From Gammaproteobacteria bacterium (GTDB lineage Bacteria; Gemmatimonadota; Gemmatimonadetes; Longimicrobiales; Gaopeijiaceae), in contig JAPPJO010000015.1 of the NCBI GenBank assembly GCA_028820325.1, forward strand, positions 62,001 through 126,000: a stretch of 64,000 bases of DNA, in the 5' to 3' direction. Made by a program: the position numbers and the translations under genes. Under the pieces are notes generated by a model. That model saw only the letters and a list, made by a program, of their open reading frames with translations, was not told the origin of the DNA and did no database searches. Positions 15,580 to 23,541 of the stretch are shown here, in pieces; within the stretch, counting starts at the first letter, position 1; each line of letters begins with the position of its first letter.

Positions 15580-17555
15580 CGGCCAGCGGCCTCGTCGAGA
15601 CGGGGCTCGCCAGGGCGGGCAAGGCGGCCTCCGAGCGGGGGGTTGCGGTGCCGCCCCTGCGCGGCAAGCTGCTCCGCCCCCGGACCGCGCTGGCCTTCGT
15701 GCCACCGGAGCGGCGCGACCGTCTCACCGATCGCTTCTGGCTTGGCTGCCTGGCCGTGCAGATGGCGCACGAGGCCTCGCTCCACCACGACGATGTCCTC
15801 GACGGCGGAGCGAAGCGCCGCAACTCCTCCTCCCTGCTGGGTGCGAAGGGCGCGGGCGCCGCCCTCCTCGCGGGGGACCTCTGCCTGACCGGGAGCTACC
15901 GGGTCGCGCTCATGACCCGCTCGGAGGGATTCCTGACCGCCTTCACGGAGGCCGTGGAGACAACCGTCCGGGGCGAGAAGATGCAGGGGGAAGTGTCGGC
16001 GCGCGGGTGCCACGCGGACGGATACCTGGAAGTGGTGCGCGCCAAGAGCGGTGCGCTATTCGGGGCGGCGGCGGGGCTGGCGGGCTGGGCGGGCGATGGC
16101 GCAGCCATCCGGTCGGCGCGCGAACTCCGCGAGCTCGGGATCGAATTCGGGGCGTTCTATCAACTGGTGGACGACTTCCTGGACTACTGCCCCGGCGACG
16201 ATACCGGCAAGCCCAAGCTACAGGACTTCCGGAACCGGGTCTGGACCTCCGTGCTCGGCGACCGCGGACCCCGGTGGTTCGATCTCACCCCCGAAGAGGC
16301 GCTGCGCGAGTTCTTCCGGAAGAGGACTAACGGTACCGAACATGTCCCCGCCGCTCCGTCCATGGCACACGAGGCGTTGGAGGGTCTGCGCGCGCGCGGC
16401 TCGAAGCTGGCGGGCAGGCTCCTCGCGGCAAAGGCCGACCCGGCCCTCGTCGACCTCATGCGCAGATGGGTCCGGCGCTGCGAGCGCGCGGCGGCGCAAG
16501 GTCTTGCGAGGCGCCCCGCGCCGCGGATCCCCGCAAACGGATCCGCGTCCCGCCTTTCCACAAGCGGCCGGCGGCGGGCGGACGGGCCGGCCGCGCCCCC
16601 CGCCTTCACGACGATCACCTCCATCGCGGCCCGCGCCCAGGCGCTCGGGGCCCGGCGGGAGTGGGGACGCTACTTCGCCCGCCACAGCCGCAGCTTCTCC
16701 TTCGCCGCCCGGCTCTTCGCGCCGGAGGAACGCAGGAGAGTGCGGGAGATCTACGCCTGGTGCCGGTTCACGGACGACCTGGTGGACGAGACCTCCGCAC
16801 CCGGCGTCGACCTGTATCGAACGCTTGACGCCTGGGCCGCGATCTGCCGGGCGGCCTACGACGGCGAGGCGACGGGGATCCCCCTCGCCGACGCGGTCAT
16901 GGGCGATATGGCAAGCCGGCGCATCCCCTTCGACCTCGCGTCCGAACTCATCGAAGGCGTGCGCATGGACGTCGAACCGCGCATCTACCGGACCATGGAC
17001 GAGCTGCGCCTCTATACCCATCGCGTCGCGTCGGTGGTGGGCGCCTGGCTGACGTATTCGTTCGGCGTGCGCGACGGCTGGGTGATCGAGCGCGCACACA
17101 CGCTGGGGCACGCGATGCAGCTCACCAACATCATCCGCGATGTCGGAGAGGACCTCGCGCGCGGGCGGCTCTACCTCCCCGCCGACCGCATGGCCGCCCA
17201 TGGCGTGAGCCGGGAGGCGCTCCTCGCGGTGCGGGCGCGCGCGCGACGTGGAGGCGGAGTGGGAGCGGCGTACTCCGGGTTGCTCGAGGAACTCATGGGC
17301 ATCGCCGATGCCGCCTATGCCGACGCCTACGAAGGCATGCCCCACCTGCCGGCTTCCTTCCAGCGCGCCGTGGCGGTGGCCGCGCAGGTCTATCAGGGCA
17401 TCCACGACCAGGTGCGCGCCAACGGTCACGACAGTCTGAACCTCCGCGCCCACACCTCCCTGCCGGCCAAGGTGGTGCTCGCCCGCCGGGGCTACGGGCG
17501 CCTGCGGGCCGGGCGGCGGTGGCGCGTCGAACGGCACCCCGCCGCGCGAGGGTAG
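15555..17555 (+). CDS. crtE-crtB: Fused polyprenyl (GGPP) synthase - phytoene synthase
   Basis: One uninterrupted 666-residue reading frame encodes two successive carotenoid enzymes. Residues ~1-310 are an isoprenyl diphosphate synthase with GKLLRP (37-42), the first Asp-rich motif DDVLD (79-83) and the second DDFLD (206-210). Residues ~355-666 are a squalene/phytoene synthase with RHSRSFSFA, the Asp-rich DDLVD (407-411) and the second motif DVGED (529-533) followed by RGRLYLP. A ~40-residue Pro/Ala/Arg-rich linker joins them. The chain would make GGPP and condense two GGPP into phytoene. GTG 15555, preceded by AAGGGGGG, is the best start and lies inside the 3' end of cruF; the longer frame upstream is out of frame with cruF and non-homologous. 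Both catalytic sites look complete. The call of two separate genes would need a stop that is not present. Confidence 0.9.
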   Translation: MGSARSTLAASGLVETGLARAGKAASERGVAVPPLRGKLLRPRTALAFVPPERRDRLTDRFWLGCLAVQMAHEASLHHDDVLDGGAKRRNSSSLLGAKGAGAALLAGDLCLTGSYRVALMTRSEGFLTAFTEAVETTVRGEKMQGEVSARGCHADGYLEVVRAKSGALFGAAAGLAGWAGDGAAIRSARELRELGIEFGAFYQLVDDFLDYCPGDDTGKPKLQDFRNRVWTSVLGDRGPRWFDLTPEEALREFFRKRTNGTEHVPAAPSMAHEALEGLRARGSKLAGRLLAAKADPALVDLMRRWVRRCERAAAQGLARRPAPRIPANGSASRLSTSGRRRADGPAAPPAFTTITSIAARAQALGARREWGRYFARHSRSFSFAARLFAPEERRRVREIYAWCRFTDDLVDETSAPGVDLYRTLDAWAAICRAAYDGEATGIPLADAVMGDMASRRIPFDLASELIEGVRMDVEPRIYRTMDELRLYTHRVASVVGAWLTYSFGVRDGWVIERAHTLGHAMQLTNIIRDVGEDLARGRLYLPADRMAAHGVSREALLAVRARARRGGGVGAAYSGLLEELMGIADAAYADAYEGMPHLPASFQRAVAVAAQVYQGIHDQVRANGHDSLNLRAHTSLPAKVVLARRGYGRLRAGRRWRVERHPAARG

Positions 17556-17562
17556 GCGCCCC

Positions 17563-19143
17563 ATGTCTTCCAGGTCCGCCGGGCGCACCAACGGCGCGGC
17601 GCCGCGTCCACCGCAGGGCGGCTCCGACGGGTACAAACCGCTCCGCGCCGTCGTCATCGGGAGTGGCTTCGGCGGCCTCGCCTCGGCCATCCGCCTCCAG
17701 GCGGCCGGAGTGTCCACAACCCTCGTCGAACAGCGCGCCCAGCTGGGCGGACGGGCGGGCCAGCTGCGCCGGAACGGATACGTGTTCGATACCGGCCCCA
17801 GCCTGATCACGGCTCCGGCGCTCCTCGAAGACCTGTTCGCGGCGGCCGGCCGACGCCTCGGCGACTACGTCTCCCTGGTCCCCCTCGACCCCTTCTACCG
17901 GGTCTGGTTTCACGACGGCACCTGGCTCGACTACACCTCGGACATGGAGCGCATGAAGGCGTCGATGGCCAGGTACTACCCCGGCGACGCGGCGCGCCTC
18001 GAGGACTTCTTCGCCGCTCTCCGGCCCATCCATGACGCCGTCATCACCGAGGGGCTGGGGGCCCGCCCCTTCGACACGCTTGCCGCCATGGTCCGGTTCG
18101 CGCCCCGGGTGGCCCGCCTGAACGCCTGGAGGCCGGTCGCCCGCTCCGTGGCGCGACACTTCCACAACTGGCGACACCGTTTCCTGTACTCGTTCCATCC
18201 TCTGTTTCTGGGAGGCAACCCGTTCCGCGCCCCCTCCATCTTTCTCATGATCCCGTACCTGGAGAAGGAAGGCGGCGTCTGGTACGCGCGCGGGGGCATG
18301 TACAGCCTGGTCACCGCCCTTGAGACCGTCTTCCGCGAGATCGGCGGCGTCTTGTACACGGAAACGCCGGCACTGCGCGTGGAGGTGCTCAGGCGAAGGG
18401 TGAGGGGCGTTCGCGTGGGCGGGACGGGGGGCCGCGAACTGCCCCGGTCCTTCCTTCCCGCCGATATCGTCGTGAGCAACGCCGACCCGGGGCACACCTA
18501 CGGGCGGCTCCTGGGCCATGTGCGCCGGCGCCGCTGGACCGACGACCGGCTCGCGCGCCTGCATCAGTCGATGAGCTGCTTCCTGCTCTATCTCGGCGTG
18601 CGCAGGCGTTACCCGCAGCTCATGCACCACACCATCATCGTCGGGCCCCGGTACGAGGGCCTGGTGCGGGATATCTTCGACCGGAAGACGCTGGCCGGAG
18701 ACTTCAGCATGTACCTGCACACGCCGTCCCGGACCGACCCCTCCATGGCGCCTCCGGGCTGTGAGAGCATGTATGTCCTCGTGCCCGTTCCGAACGCCGC
18801 CTCGGGCATCGACTGGGCCATCGAGGCTCCCCGGATGACGCTTCGCGTCCTCGACGCCCTGGAAGCCTGGGGGCTGGAGGGGCTCACCGGGGCCGTGGAG
18901 GTGCGGGAGGTCTTCACCCCCGACGACTTCGCGACCCAGTTCGGCGCGGTCCTGGGCAACGCCTTCGGAATCGAGCCCAGGCTGACCCAGACCGCCTGGT
19001 TCCGGCCGCACAACCGGAGCGAAGAGGTGGGCGGGCTCTACCTCGCGGGAGCCGGAACCCATCCCGGCGCGGGCGTGCCGGGCGTGGTCCTCTCGGCCGC
19101 GGCGACCTGTCACGCCATCGCGCAGGATTTCGGGTTGGGATAG
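17563..19143 (+). CDS. crtI: Phytoene desaturase CrtI
   Basis: A 526-residue FAD-dependent amine-oxidase-fold desaturase. The N-terminal dinucleotide loop is VVIGSGFGGLASA (residues 30-42), followed by the CrtI block GGRAGQLRRNGYVFDTGPSLI. The C-terminal bacterial-type phytoene dehydrogenase signature surrounds GLYLAGAGTHPGAGVPGV. It introduces double bonds into phytoene to give neurosporene or lycopene; the number of steps cannot be read from sequence. A CrtD-like role on hydroxylated intermediates is a minor alternative. ATG 17563 follows the fusion gene by 7 bp, with GAGGGTAGG upstream, confirming an operon. An N-terminal ~25-residue extension (Ser/Arg/Pro-rich) precedes the conserved start. 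It converges with the glycosyltransferase gene, 22 bp away. Confidence 0.93.
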   Translation: MSSRSAGRTNGAAPRPPQGGSDGYKPLRAVVIGSGFGGLASAIRLQAAGVSTTLVEQRAQLGGRAGQLRRNGYVFDTGPSLITAPALLEDLFAAAGRRLGDYVSLVPLDPFYRVWFHDGTWLDYTSDMERMKASMARYYPGDAARLEDFFAALRPIHDAVITEGLGARPFDTLAAMVRFAPRVARLNAWRPVARSVARHFHNWRHRFLYSFHPLFLGGNPFRAPSIFLMIPYLEKEGGVWYARGGMYSLVTALETVFREIGGVLYTETPALRVEVLRRRVRGVRVGGTGGRELPRSFLPADIVVSNADPGHTYGRLLGHVRRRRWTDDRLARLHQSMSCFLLYLGVRRRYPQLMHHTIIVGPRYEGLVRDIFDRKTLAGDFSMYLHTPSRTDPSMAPPGCESMYVLVPVPNAASGIDWAIEAPRMTLRVLDALEAWGLEGLTGAVEVREVFTPDDFATQFGAVLGNAFGIEPRLTQTAWFRPHNRSEEVGGLYLAGAGTHPGAGVPGVVLSAAATCHAIAQDFGLG

Positions 19144-19165
19144 TGGTCGGCCCGCTCCCCGGGCC

Positions 19166-20314
19166 TCAGGACACCGCCTCGCCGGAGGAAACCGCAAGCA
19201 GAAAGCGCTCCACCGCGACGCTGGTTGCGTCCCACGACAGCGACTCGGCGTAGGCGCGCGCGCCCGCTCCGAGTTGCCCGCGAAGTTCCCCGTCCGTGAC
19301 CAGCCTCCGGACCGCCCCGGCCAGGGCTTCGACGTCGCCGTGGGGCACCAGCAGTCCGGTCTTTCCATCCAGCACCGCCTCGCGCAGCCCGGGGGCGTCA
19401 CTCGCGACCGAGGGCGTGCCGCAGGCGCCGGCCTCGAGCACAGTGATCCCCCAGCCCTCCTTGGGAGACGTGAGCCCGTGCACCCACGATGTGCGCATCA
19501 GGTCGATCTTCGTCCGGTCGTCCACGAATCCGAGGAAGATGACCCGATCCTCCACGCCCAGCTCGCCTGCCAGCCGCTCCAGCTCCGGGCGGGCGTCGCC
19601 CGCGCCGGCCACCTTCAAGTCGACGCGCAGTCCCTGCCGCGCAAGCTTCGCCACCGCGCGCACCAGCAGATCGACGCCCTTGTAGCGCTTGAGGCGTCCC
19701 AGGTACAGCAGAGAAGGCGCGGGCGTCCTGCGGCCCTCCGCGTGCGGCGCGTAGTGCGCGGTGTCGACCCCGACCGGAATGACCTCCATGGGAGCCCGCA
19801 GTCCTCGTCGGGTCAGGTCGTCGCGCGTGCTCCGCGAAACCGCAATGGTGGGCCGGCGTCGATACACCAGCGGGAGCGGCCGCTCCATGAGCCAGGTCGC
19901 CGCCGCGAGGGGGAAGGAGGCTTCGCGGAAGGCGGTGAGCCCGAACAGGTGGTGCACGAGCGGCACCACCGGGGCCGACGCCCACCACGGAGAGAAGAGG
20001 GGCACCTTGTTGAGGTTGTCCACCACCACGTCCCAGCGTTCGCGCCGCAGGTTGCGCAGGTAGTACCAGGGCGCGGCCATCGAGAAGGTGTAGCGTCCGC
20101 CGGTCCTGTGAACCTCGATGCCGTCCAGCCGCACGCGGGGCTCGCACTCCTCGAAGCCCGAGGCCAGCAGCGCAACCTCGTAGCCCCGTCCGGCGAGTCG
20201 GCCGAAGACCTGGTGGACGTGCTCTTCGGCTCCACCGGCCTGCGGGTTTTCCCGGTCCTGCCAGTTCAGGACGAGGATTCGCCGCACGGGGTCACGCCGG
20301 CCGCGCGTAGGCAA
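19166..20314 (-). CDS. GT-B glycosyltransferase (GT4-like)
   Basis: About 382 residues with the two Rossmann-like domains of family 4 glycosyltransferases. The N-terminal acceptor domain includes the Gly-rich loop NPQAGGAEEHV. The C-terminal sugar-nucleotide domain contains YLGRLKRYKGVDLLV and the EX7E-type region KEGWGITVLEAGACGTP. It should transfer a sugar from an NDP-sugar to a lipid, polysaccharide or carotenoid acceptor at the inner membrane face. It ends 22 bp from crtI on the opposite strand, so a carotenoid glycosyltransferase role is possible but unproven. It lies 20 bp downstream of the CDF gene and probably shares its transcript. The start is TTG 20314 or GTG 20287; the latter begins right at the first beta strand (RRILVLNW). 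Neither has a convincing Shine-Dalgarno. Confidence 0.85.
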   Translation of the reverse strand: MPTRGRRDPVRRILVLNWQDRENPQAGGAEEHVHQVFGRLAGRGYEVALLASGFEECEPRVRLDGIEVHRTGGRYTFSMAAPWYYLRNLRRERWDVVVDNLNKVPLFSPWWASAPVVPLVHHLFGLTAFREASFPLAAATWLMERPLPLVYRRRPTIAVSRSTRDDLTRRGLRAPMEVIPVGVDTAHYAPHAEGRRTPAPSLLYLGRLKRYKGVDLLVRAVAKLARQGLRVDLKVAGAGDARPELERLAGELGVEDRVIFLGFVDDRTKIDLMRTSWVHGLTSPKEGWGITVLEAGACGTPSVASDAPGLREAVLDGKTGLLVPHGDVEALAGAVRRLVTDGELRGQLGAGARAYAESLSWDATSVAVERFLLAVSSGEAVS

Positions 20315-20334
20315 TCAATTGGTCCACGCGATGG

Positions 20335-21219
20335 CTAGCCGCGCCGCCCGAGCCGCGCAGCGACGCGGGGATCTTCCTTCCAGTTCGCGGCCGTGGTCTC
20401 CAGCTGGACGGTCACGTGCCGGATGTCGAACTCCTCGTTGGCGATGGTCCGGATGCGGCCGAGCAGGGAGTCCATCTCCCCCCGGCGCTCCGGGTCGACC
20501 AGGACATGGGCGGCGAGGGCGTCGCTTCCCGGCGTCTGCGTCCAGACGTGCACGTCGTGCATCAGGGTCACCCCGGGCAGGTCCTCGATCCGGCGGCAGA
20601 GCCGGTCGACGTCGATGTGCTCCGGCGTGCCCCCGCGCAGCACGTGGACGACGTGGGCCAGCAGGCGCCAGGTGTTGACGAGCGCCAGGATGGCGATCAG
20701 GGCCGCGCACGCGAGATCCGCCGCCTGCCATCCGAACATCTGGATGGCCAGGCCCGCCAGGACCGCGGCCGCCGGACCCATGACGCTCGGGAGGGTCTGC
20801 TCCAGGGCGTGCGCGGCGCCCCCGTGCTTCTGCGCGGGCTGTCTCAGCATGAGCATGACGATGAGATGCACCGCCAGCCCGATCACCGCGATACCCAGCA
20901 GGAGACCGCCGTCGACATCGGAGACCTCGCCGAACCGGCCCCACGCCTCGAGCAGAATCCACGCCGCGATCCCCCACAGCACGAGCGCGCTGGCCAGAGA
21001 GGCCACGATGTCGGCGCGCTGGTAGCGGAAGGTGCGCCGCACCGCGCCAGCGGGCGCGTCCGATCCGGCCGCCAGCAGCGCCGGTCCCAGGGCCACGCCC
21101 AGGGTCAGGCCGTATCCGGCGTCGGCGAGGAGCGCCAGGCTGCCGGACACGATGCCGCCGGCCACCTTGGCAATGGTCACGGCGACGACGAGGGCGAGCA
21201 AGATGCGCAGGCTGGTCAT
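20335..21219 (-). CDS. CDF-family transporter with a degenerate metal site
   Basis: A 294-residue six-TM protein of the cation diffusion facilitator family, closely following ZitB/CzcD in layout (GGIVSGSLALLADAG in TM2, DVHVW in the C-terminal cytosolic domain). The zinc-coordinating HxxxD in TM2 is Tyr36-x3-Leu40. In TM5, HxxxD is His137-x3-Gln141. Three of four intramembrane ligands are therefore lost while the fold is conserved. A normal zinc/proton exchanger is unlikely; the protein may bind a different substrate, act as a regulatory subunit of a heterodimer, or be a decaying paralogue. It lies between an S9 peptidase gene (54 bp upstream) and the glycosyltransferase gene (20 bp downstream), all leftward. 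The start is ATG 21219, with only a weak ribosome-binding site. Confidence 0.85.
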   Translation of the reverse strand: MTSLRILLALVVAVTIAKVAGGIVSGSLALLADAGYGLTLGVALGPALLAAGSDAPAGAVRRTFRYQRADIVASLASALVLWGIAAWILLEAWGRFGEVSDVDGGLLLGIAVIGLAVHLIVMLMLRQPAQKHGGAAHALEQTLPSVMGPAAAVLAGLAIQMFGWQAADLACAALIAILALVNTWRLLAHVVHVLRGGTPEHIDVDRLCRRIEDLPGVTLMHDVHVWTQTPGSDALAAHVLVDPERRGEMDSLLGRIRTIANEEFDIRHVTVQLETTAANWKEDPRVAARLGRRG

Positions 21220-21273
21220 GGATTCGGTCCGGTTTGCGAAGGAAAGGGGGTTGGCGGGGCGCGCCGGCTGGCC

Positions 21274-23325
21274 TCAGCTGGCCCGCGGGGTCGCCCGGTA
21301 TTTGTCGAACCAGGCCACGATGTTGGCGATCTTGGCCATGAGCTGGCTGGGTCGCCGGCTCATGTCGTGGGAGGCCCCGGGCAGCCGGATCACCGCCGTG
21401 TCGATCTCGCGCATCTTCAGGGCGTGGAAGAGCTGGTACGACTCCGACAGCGGCGTGCGCAGGTCCTCCTCGCCGGTGATGATCAGCGTCGGGGTGTTGA
21501 TTTCGCCGGCCAGGGACAGCGGAGAGAATTCCCAGTAGGGGTCGGGGTTCTCCCAGGGCAGACCGTCATAGCGGCTGAAGTAGTAGCCGTACCAGTTGTC
21601 CGCGGTGAGCGTCTTGCTGATCCAGTTGATGACCGGCTTCTGCGCCACCGCGGCGCGGAATCGATCGGTCTTGCCGACGATCCACGCGGTCATGATCCCG
21701 CCCGCGCTGCCCCCGGTGACGAAGAGGTTGTTCTCGTCGATGTACCCCCTGTCGATCACCGCGTCGACGCCGGAGATGATGTCGTCGTAGTCCTGGCCGG
21801 GATAGTTGTGGTAGAGCAGGTCCGCGAACTCCTCGCCGTAGCTGGTGCTGCCCCTGGGGTTGGGATAGAGGACGACGTACCCCGCGGCGGCGAGAAGCTG
21901 CATCTCGGCGGAGAACCGGTCGCCGTAGTTGGAGACCGGACCGCCGTGGATCTCGACGATCAACGGATGGCGCCGCGCCGGGTCGAAGTCCGGCGGCTTG
22001 ACGATCCAGCCCTGGATGGGACGGCCGTCGAACGACGATTCCCACCAGATCTCTTCCACCTCTCCCAGCGTGCGGTTTGCGAGCAGATCGTCGTTGAGCG
22101 CGGTGATGCGCCGCGGTTCGTTGTCGCCGCGAAGGCGCACGGCGACCTCGCCGGGCATGTCCGGGCGGGTCTGGTTGAGCGCGATGCTGCCGTCCCCCGC
22201 GACCGAGAACGACCCGCCCCCGTAGGGCCGGCCGTACGAAGTGCCGCCCAGGTCCTCCGCCAGCACGTCGATCTCACCGTCCAGCGTCACGAACCCGACC
22301 TTGGAGTTGCCCTCGTCGTCGTACTGGAAGTAGAGGCCGCTGCCGTCCGACGCCCACACCGGGTTCGCGACGCTGCGGTCCAGGCCGCCTGTCAGGACGC
22401 GCCCACCGCTGCCGTCCAGGTTCATGACCTGCAGCCGGCTCACCTGGTAGGTGCGCGTGCGGTCCTCGTAGCCGACGAAGGCCATCTGCCGCCCGTCCGG
22501 GGAGACCGCGGGGCTCTGGTCGGGACCGGAACGGTCGGTCAGGGCGCGAATCTCCCCGCCCGCAACCGGCGCGATGTACAGCTCGGAGTTCCGGTAGTCG
22601 AGCACCCAGTCCGGGTTGCGGTTGGACGAGAACACGAGGCTCCCGCCGTCGGGCGTCCAGGCCGCCGCGCTGGAGTGCTGGAAGTCGCCCGTGGTCACCT
22701 GGACCGGGGTGCCCCCCTCCGCCGGGATGACGAAGAGGTGGCTGTAGCCGAAGTCCAGGTAGCCGACCCCGTCCTGCCGGTTCTTGAAGCGGTCCTCCAT
22801 GATGGGCGGAGCCGCCCACTCGGCCCCCTCGGGCGGGCGCGGCGGCGCCACCAGGCTGGGCGCCGGGTAGGGCACCAGCATGTTGAAGGCGATCCGGCGG
22901 CCGTCGGGCGACCAGCGGATGCCGCCCGGCGACTCGGTAAGCTGGGTCAGTGTGGCGGTCTCGCCGGTGTCCATCCAGCGCAGGTGGATCTGCCCACCCG
23001 CCGTGTAGGCGAGCCGGGTGCCGTCCGGGGACCAGCGCGGCGATCCTCCCTCGCCCAGGCGCCGGTGCCCGGACCCGTCCACGTCCACGATCCACAGTTC
23101 CGACCGGCGCCGGTCGCGCATGATGTCCATCGAGTTGCGCACGTAGACGACCCGGCTGCCATCCGGGGAGATCTGCGGGTCGGCCGCGAACTCGAGCGCA
23201 AAGACGTCCATGGGCTCAAAGTGGCTCTGTGCCGCCGCCGGTTGGGCGGTGGCCAGGGTTGCCAGAAGGGCGGCGGCGGCTCCCACCGCCAGCGGGTTTG
23301 TCAGGGGGCGATTCTTCTCATCCAT
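21274..23325 (-). CDS. Secreted S9 prolyl-oligopeptidase-family peptidase
   Basis: A 683-residue exported serine peptidase of the acylaminoacyl-peptidase (S9C) type. It has a signal peptide ending near PAAAQ, an N-terminal TolB-like seven-bladed propeller with repeated SPDG/W-S-P-D-G motifs, and a C-terminal alpha/beta hydrolase. The nucleophile is Ser540 in GGSAGG, with the acid in TGEEDLRTP and the His in GASHDMSRRP. It should cleave short peptides in the periplasm or outside the cell. The ATG at 23325 (MDEKNRPLT) is the last plausible start before the hydrophobic signal region; an in-frame extension to 23376 is less likely. It is divergent from the propeller-PHP gene and apparently the first gene of a leftward operon with the CDF protein and glycosyltransferase. 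Confidence 0.9.
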   Translation of the reverse strand: MDEKNRPLTNPLAVGAAAALLATLATAQPAAAQSHFEPMDVFALEFAADPQISPDGSRVVYVRNSMDIMRDRRRSELWIVDVDGSGHRRLGEGGSPRWSPDGTRLAYTAGGQIHLRWMDTGETATLTQLTESPGGIRWSPDGRRIAFNMLVPYPAPSLVAPPRPPEGAEWAAPPIMEDRFKNRQDGVGYLDFGYSHLFVIPAEGGTPVQVTTGDFQHSSAAAWTPDGGSLVFSSNRNPDWVLDYRNSELYIAPVAGGEIRALTDRSGPDQSPAVSPDGRQMAFVGYEDRTRTYQVSRLQVMNLDGSGGRVLTGGLDRSVANPVWASDGSGLYFQYDDEGNSKVGFVTLDGEIDVLAEDLGGTSYGRPYGGGSFSVAGDGSIALNQTRPDMPGEVAVRLRGDNEPRRITALNDDLLANRTLGEVEEIWWESSFDGRPIQGWIVKPPDFDPARRHPLIVEIHGGPVSNYGDRFSAEMQLLAAAGYVVLYPNPRGSTSYGEEFADLLYHNYPGQDYDDIISGVDAVIDRGYIDENNLFVTGGSAGGIMTAWIVGKTDRFRAAVAQKPVINWISKTLTADNWYGYYFSRYDGLPWENPDPYWEFSPLSLAGEINTPTLIITGEEDLRTPLSESYQLFHALKMREIDTAVIRLPGASHDMSRRPSQLMAKIANIVAWFDKYRATPRAS

Positions 23326-23541
23326 CGGCTTGCTCGCGGAATTCAGTTGACGTACAAAGTCCTGCGCAAACTCCACCGGATGGGCGCGGACGGCAACCGG
23401 TCTCCTTCGTTTTCGCGCCCACCGCGCTGCCCGTCCCCGAACCGGCTGCCCGGTCCCGGGAAGCCGCAGCCCGGTTCGTCACACAGGTGCCTGACACCTA
23501 TCCTGCATCCATTGTCGCTCATTCCCAAAGGAGATCGACCG

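Noticed and set aside
20416..23541. Upstream ~1040 codons of a very long plus-strand open frame that continues into the propeller-PHP gene
   Set aside because: This part is antisense to the CDF and S9 genes and has no domain. The real protein begins at ATG 23542, with a Shine-Dalgarno and signal peptide.
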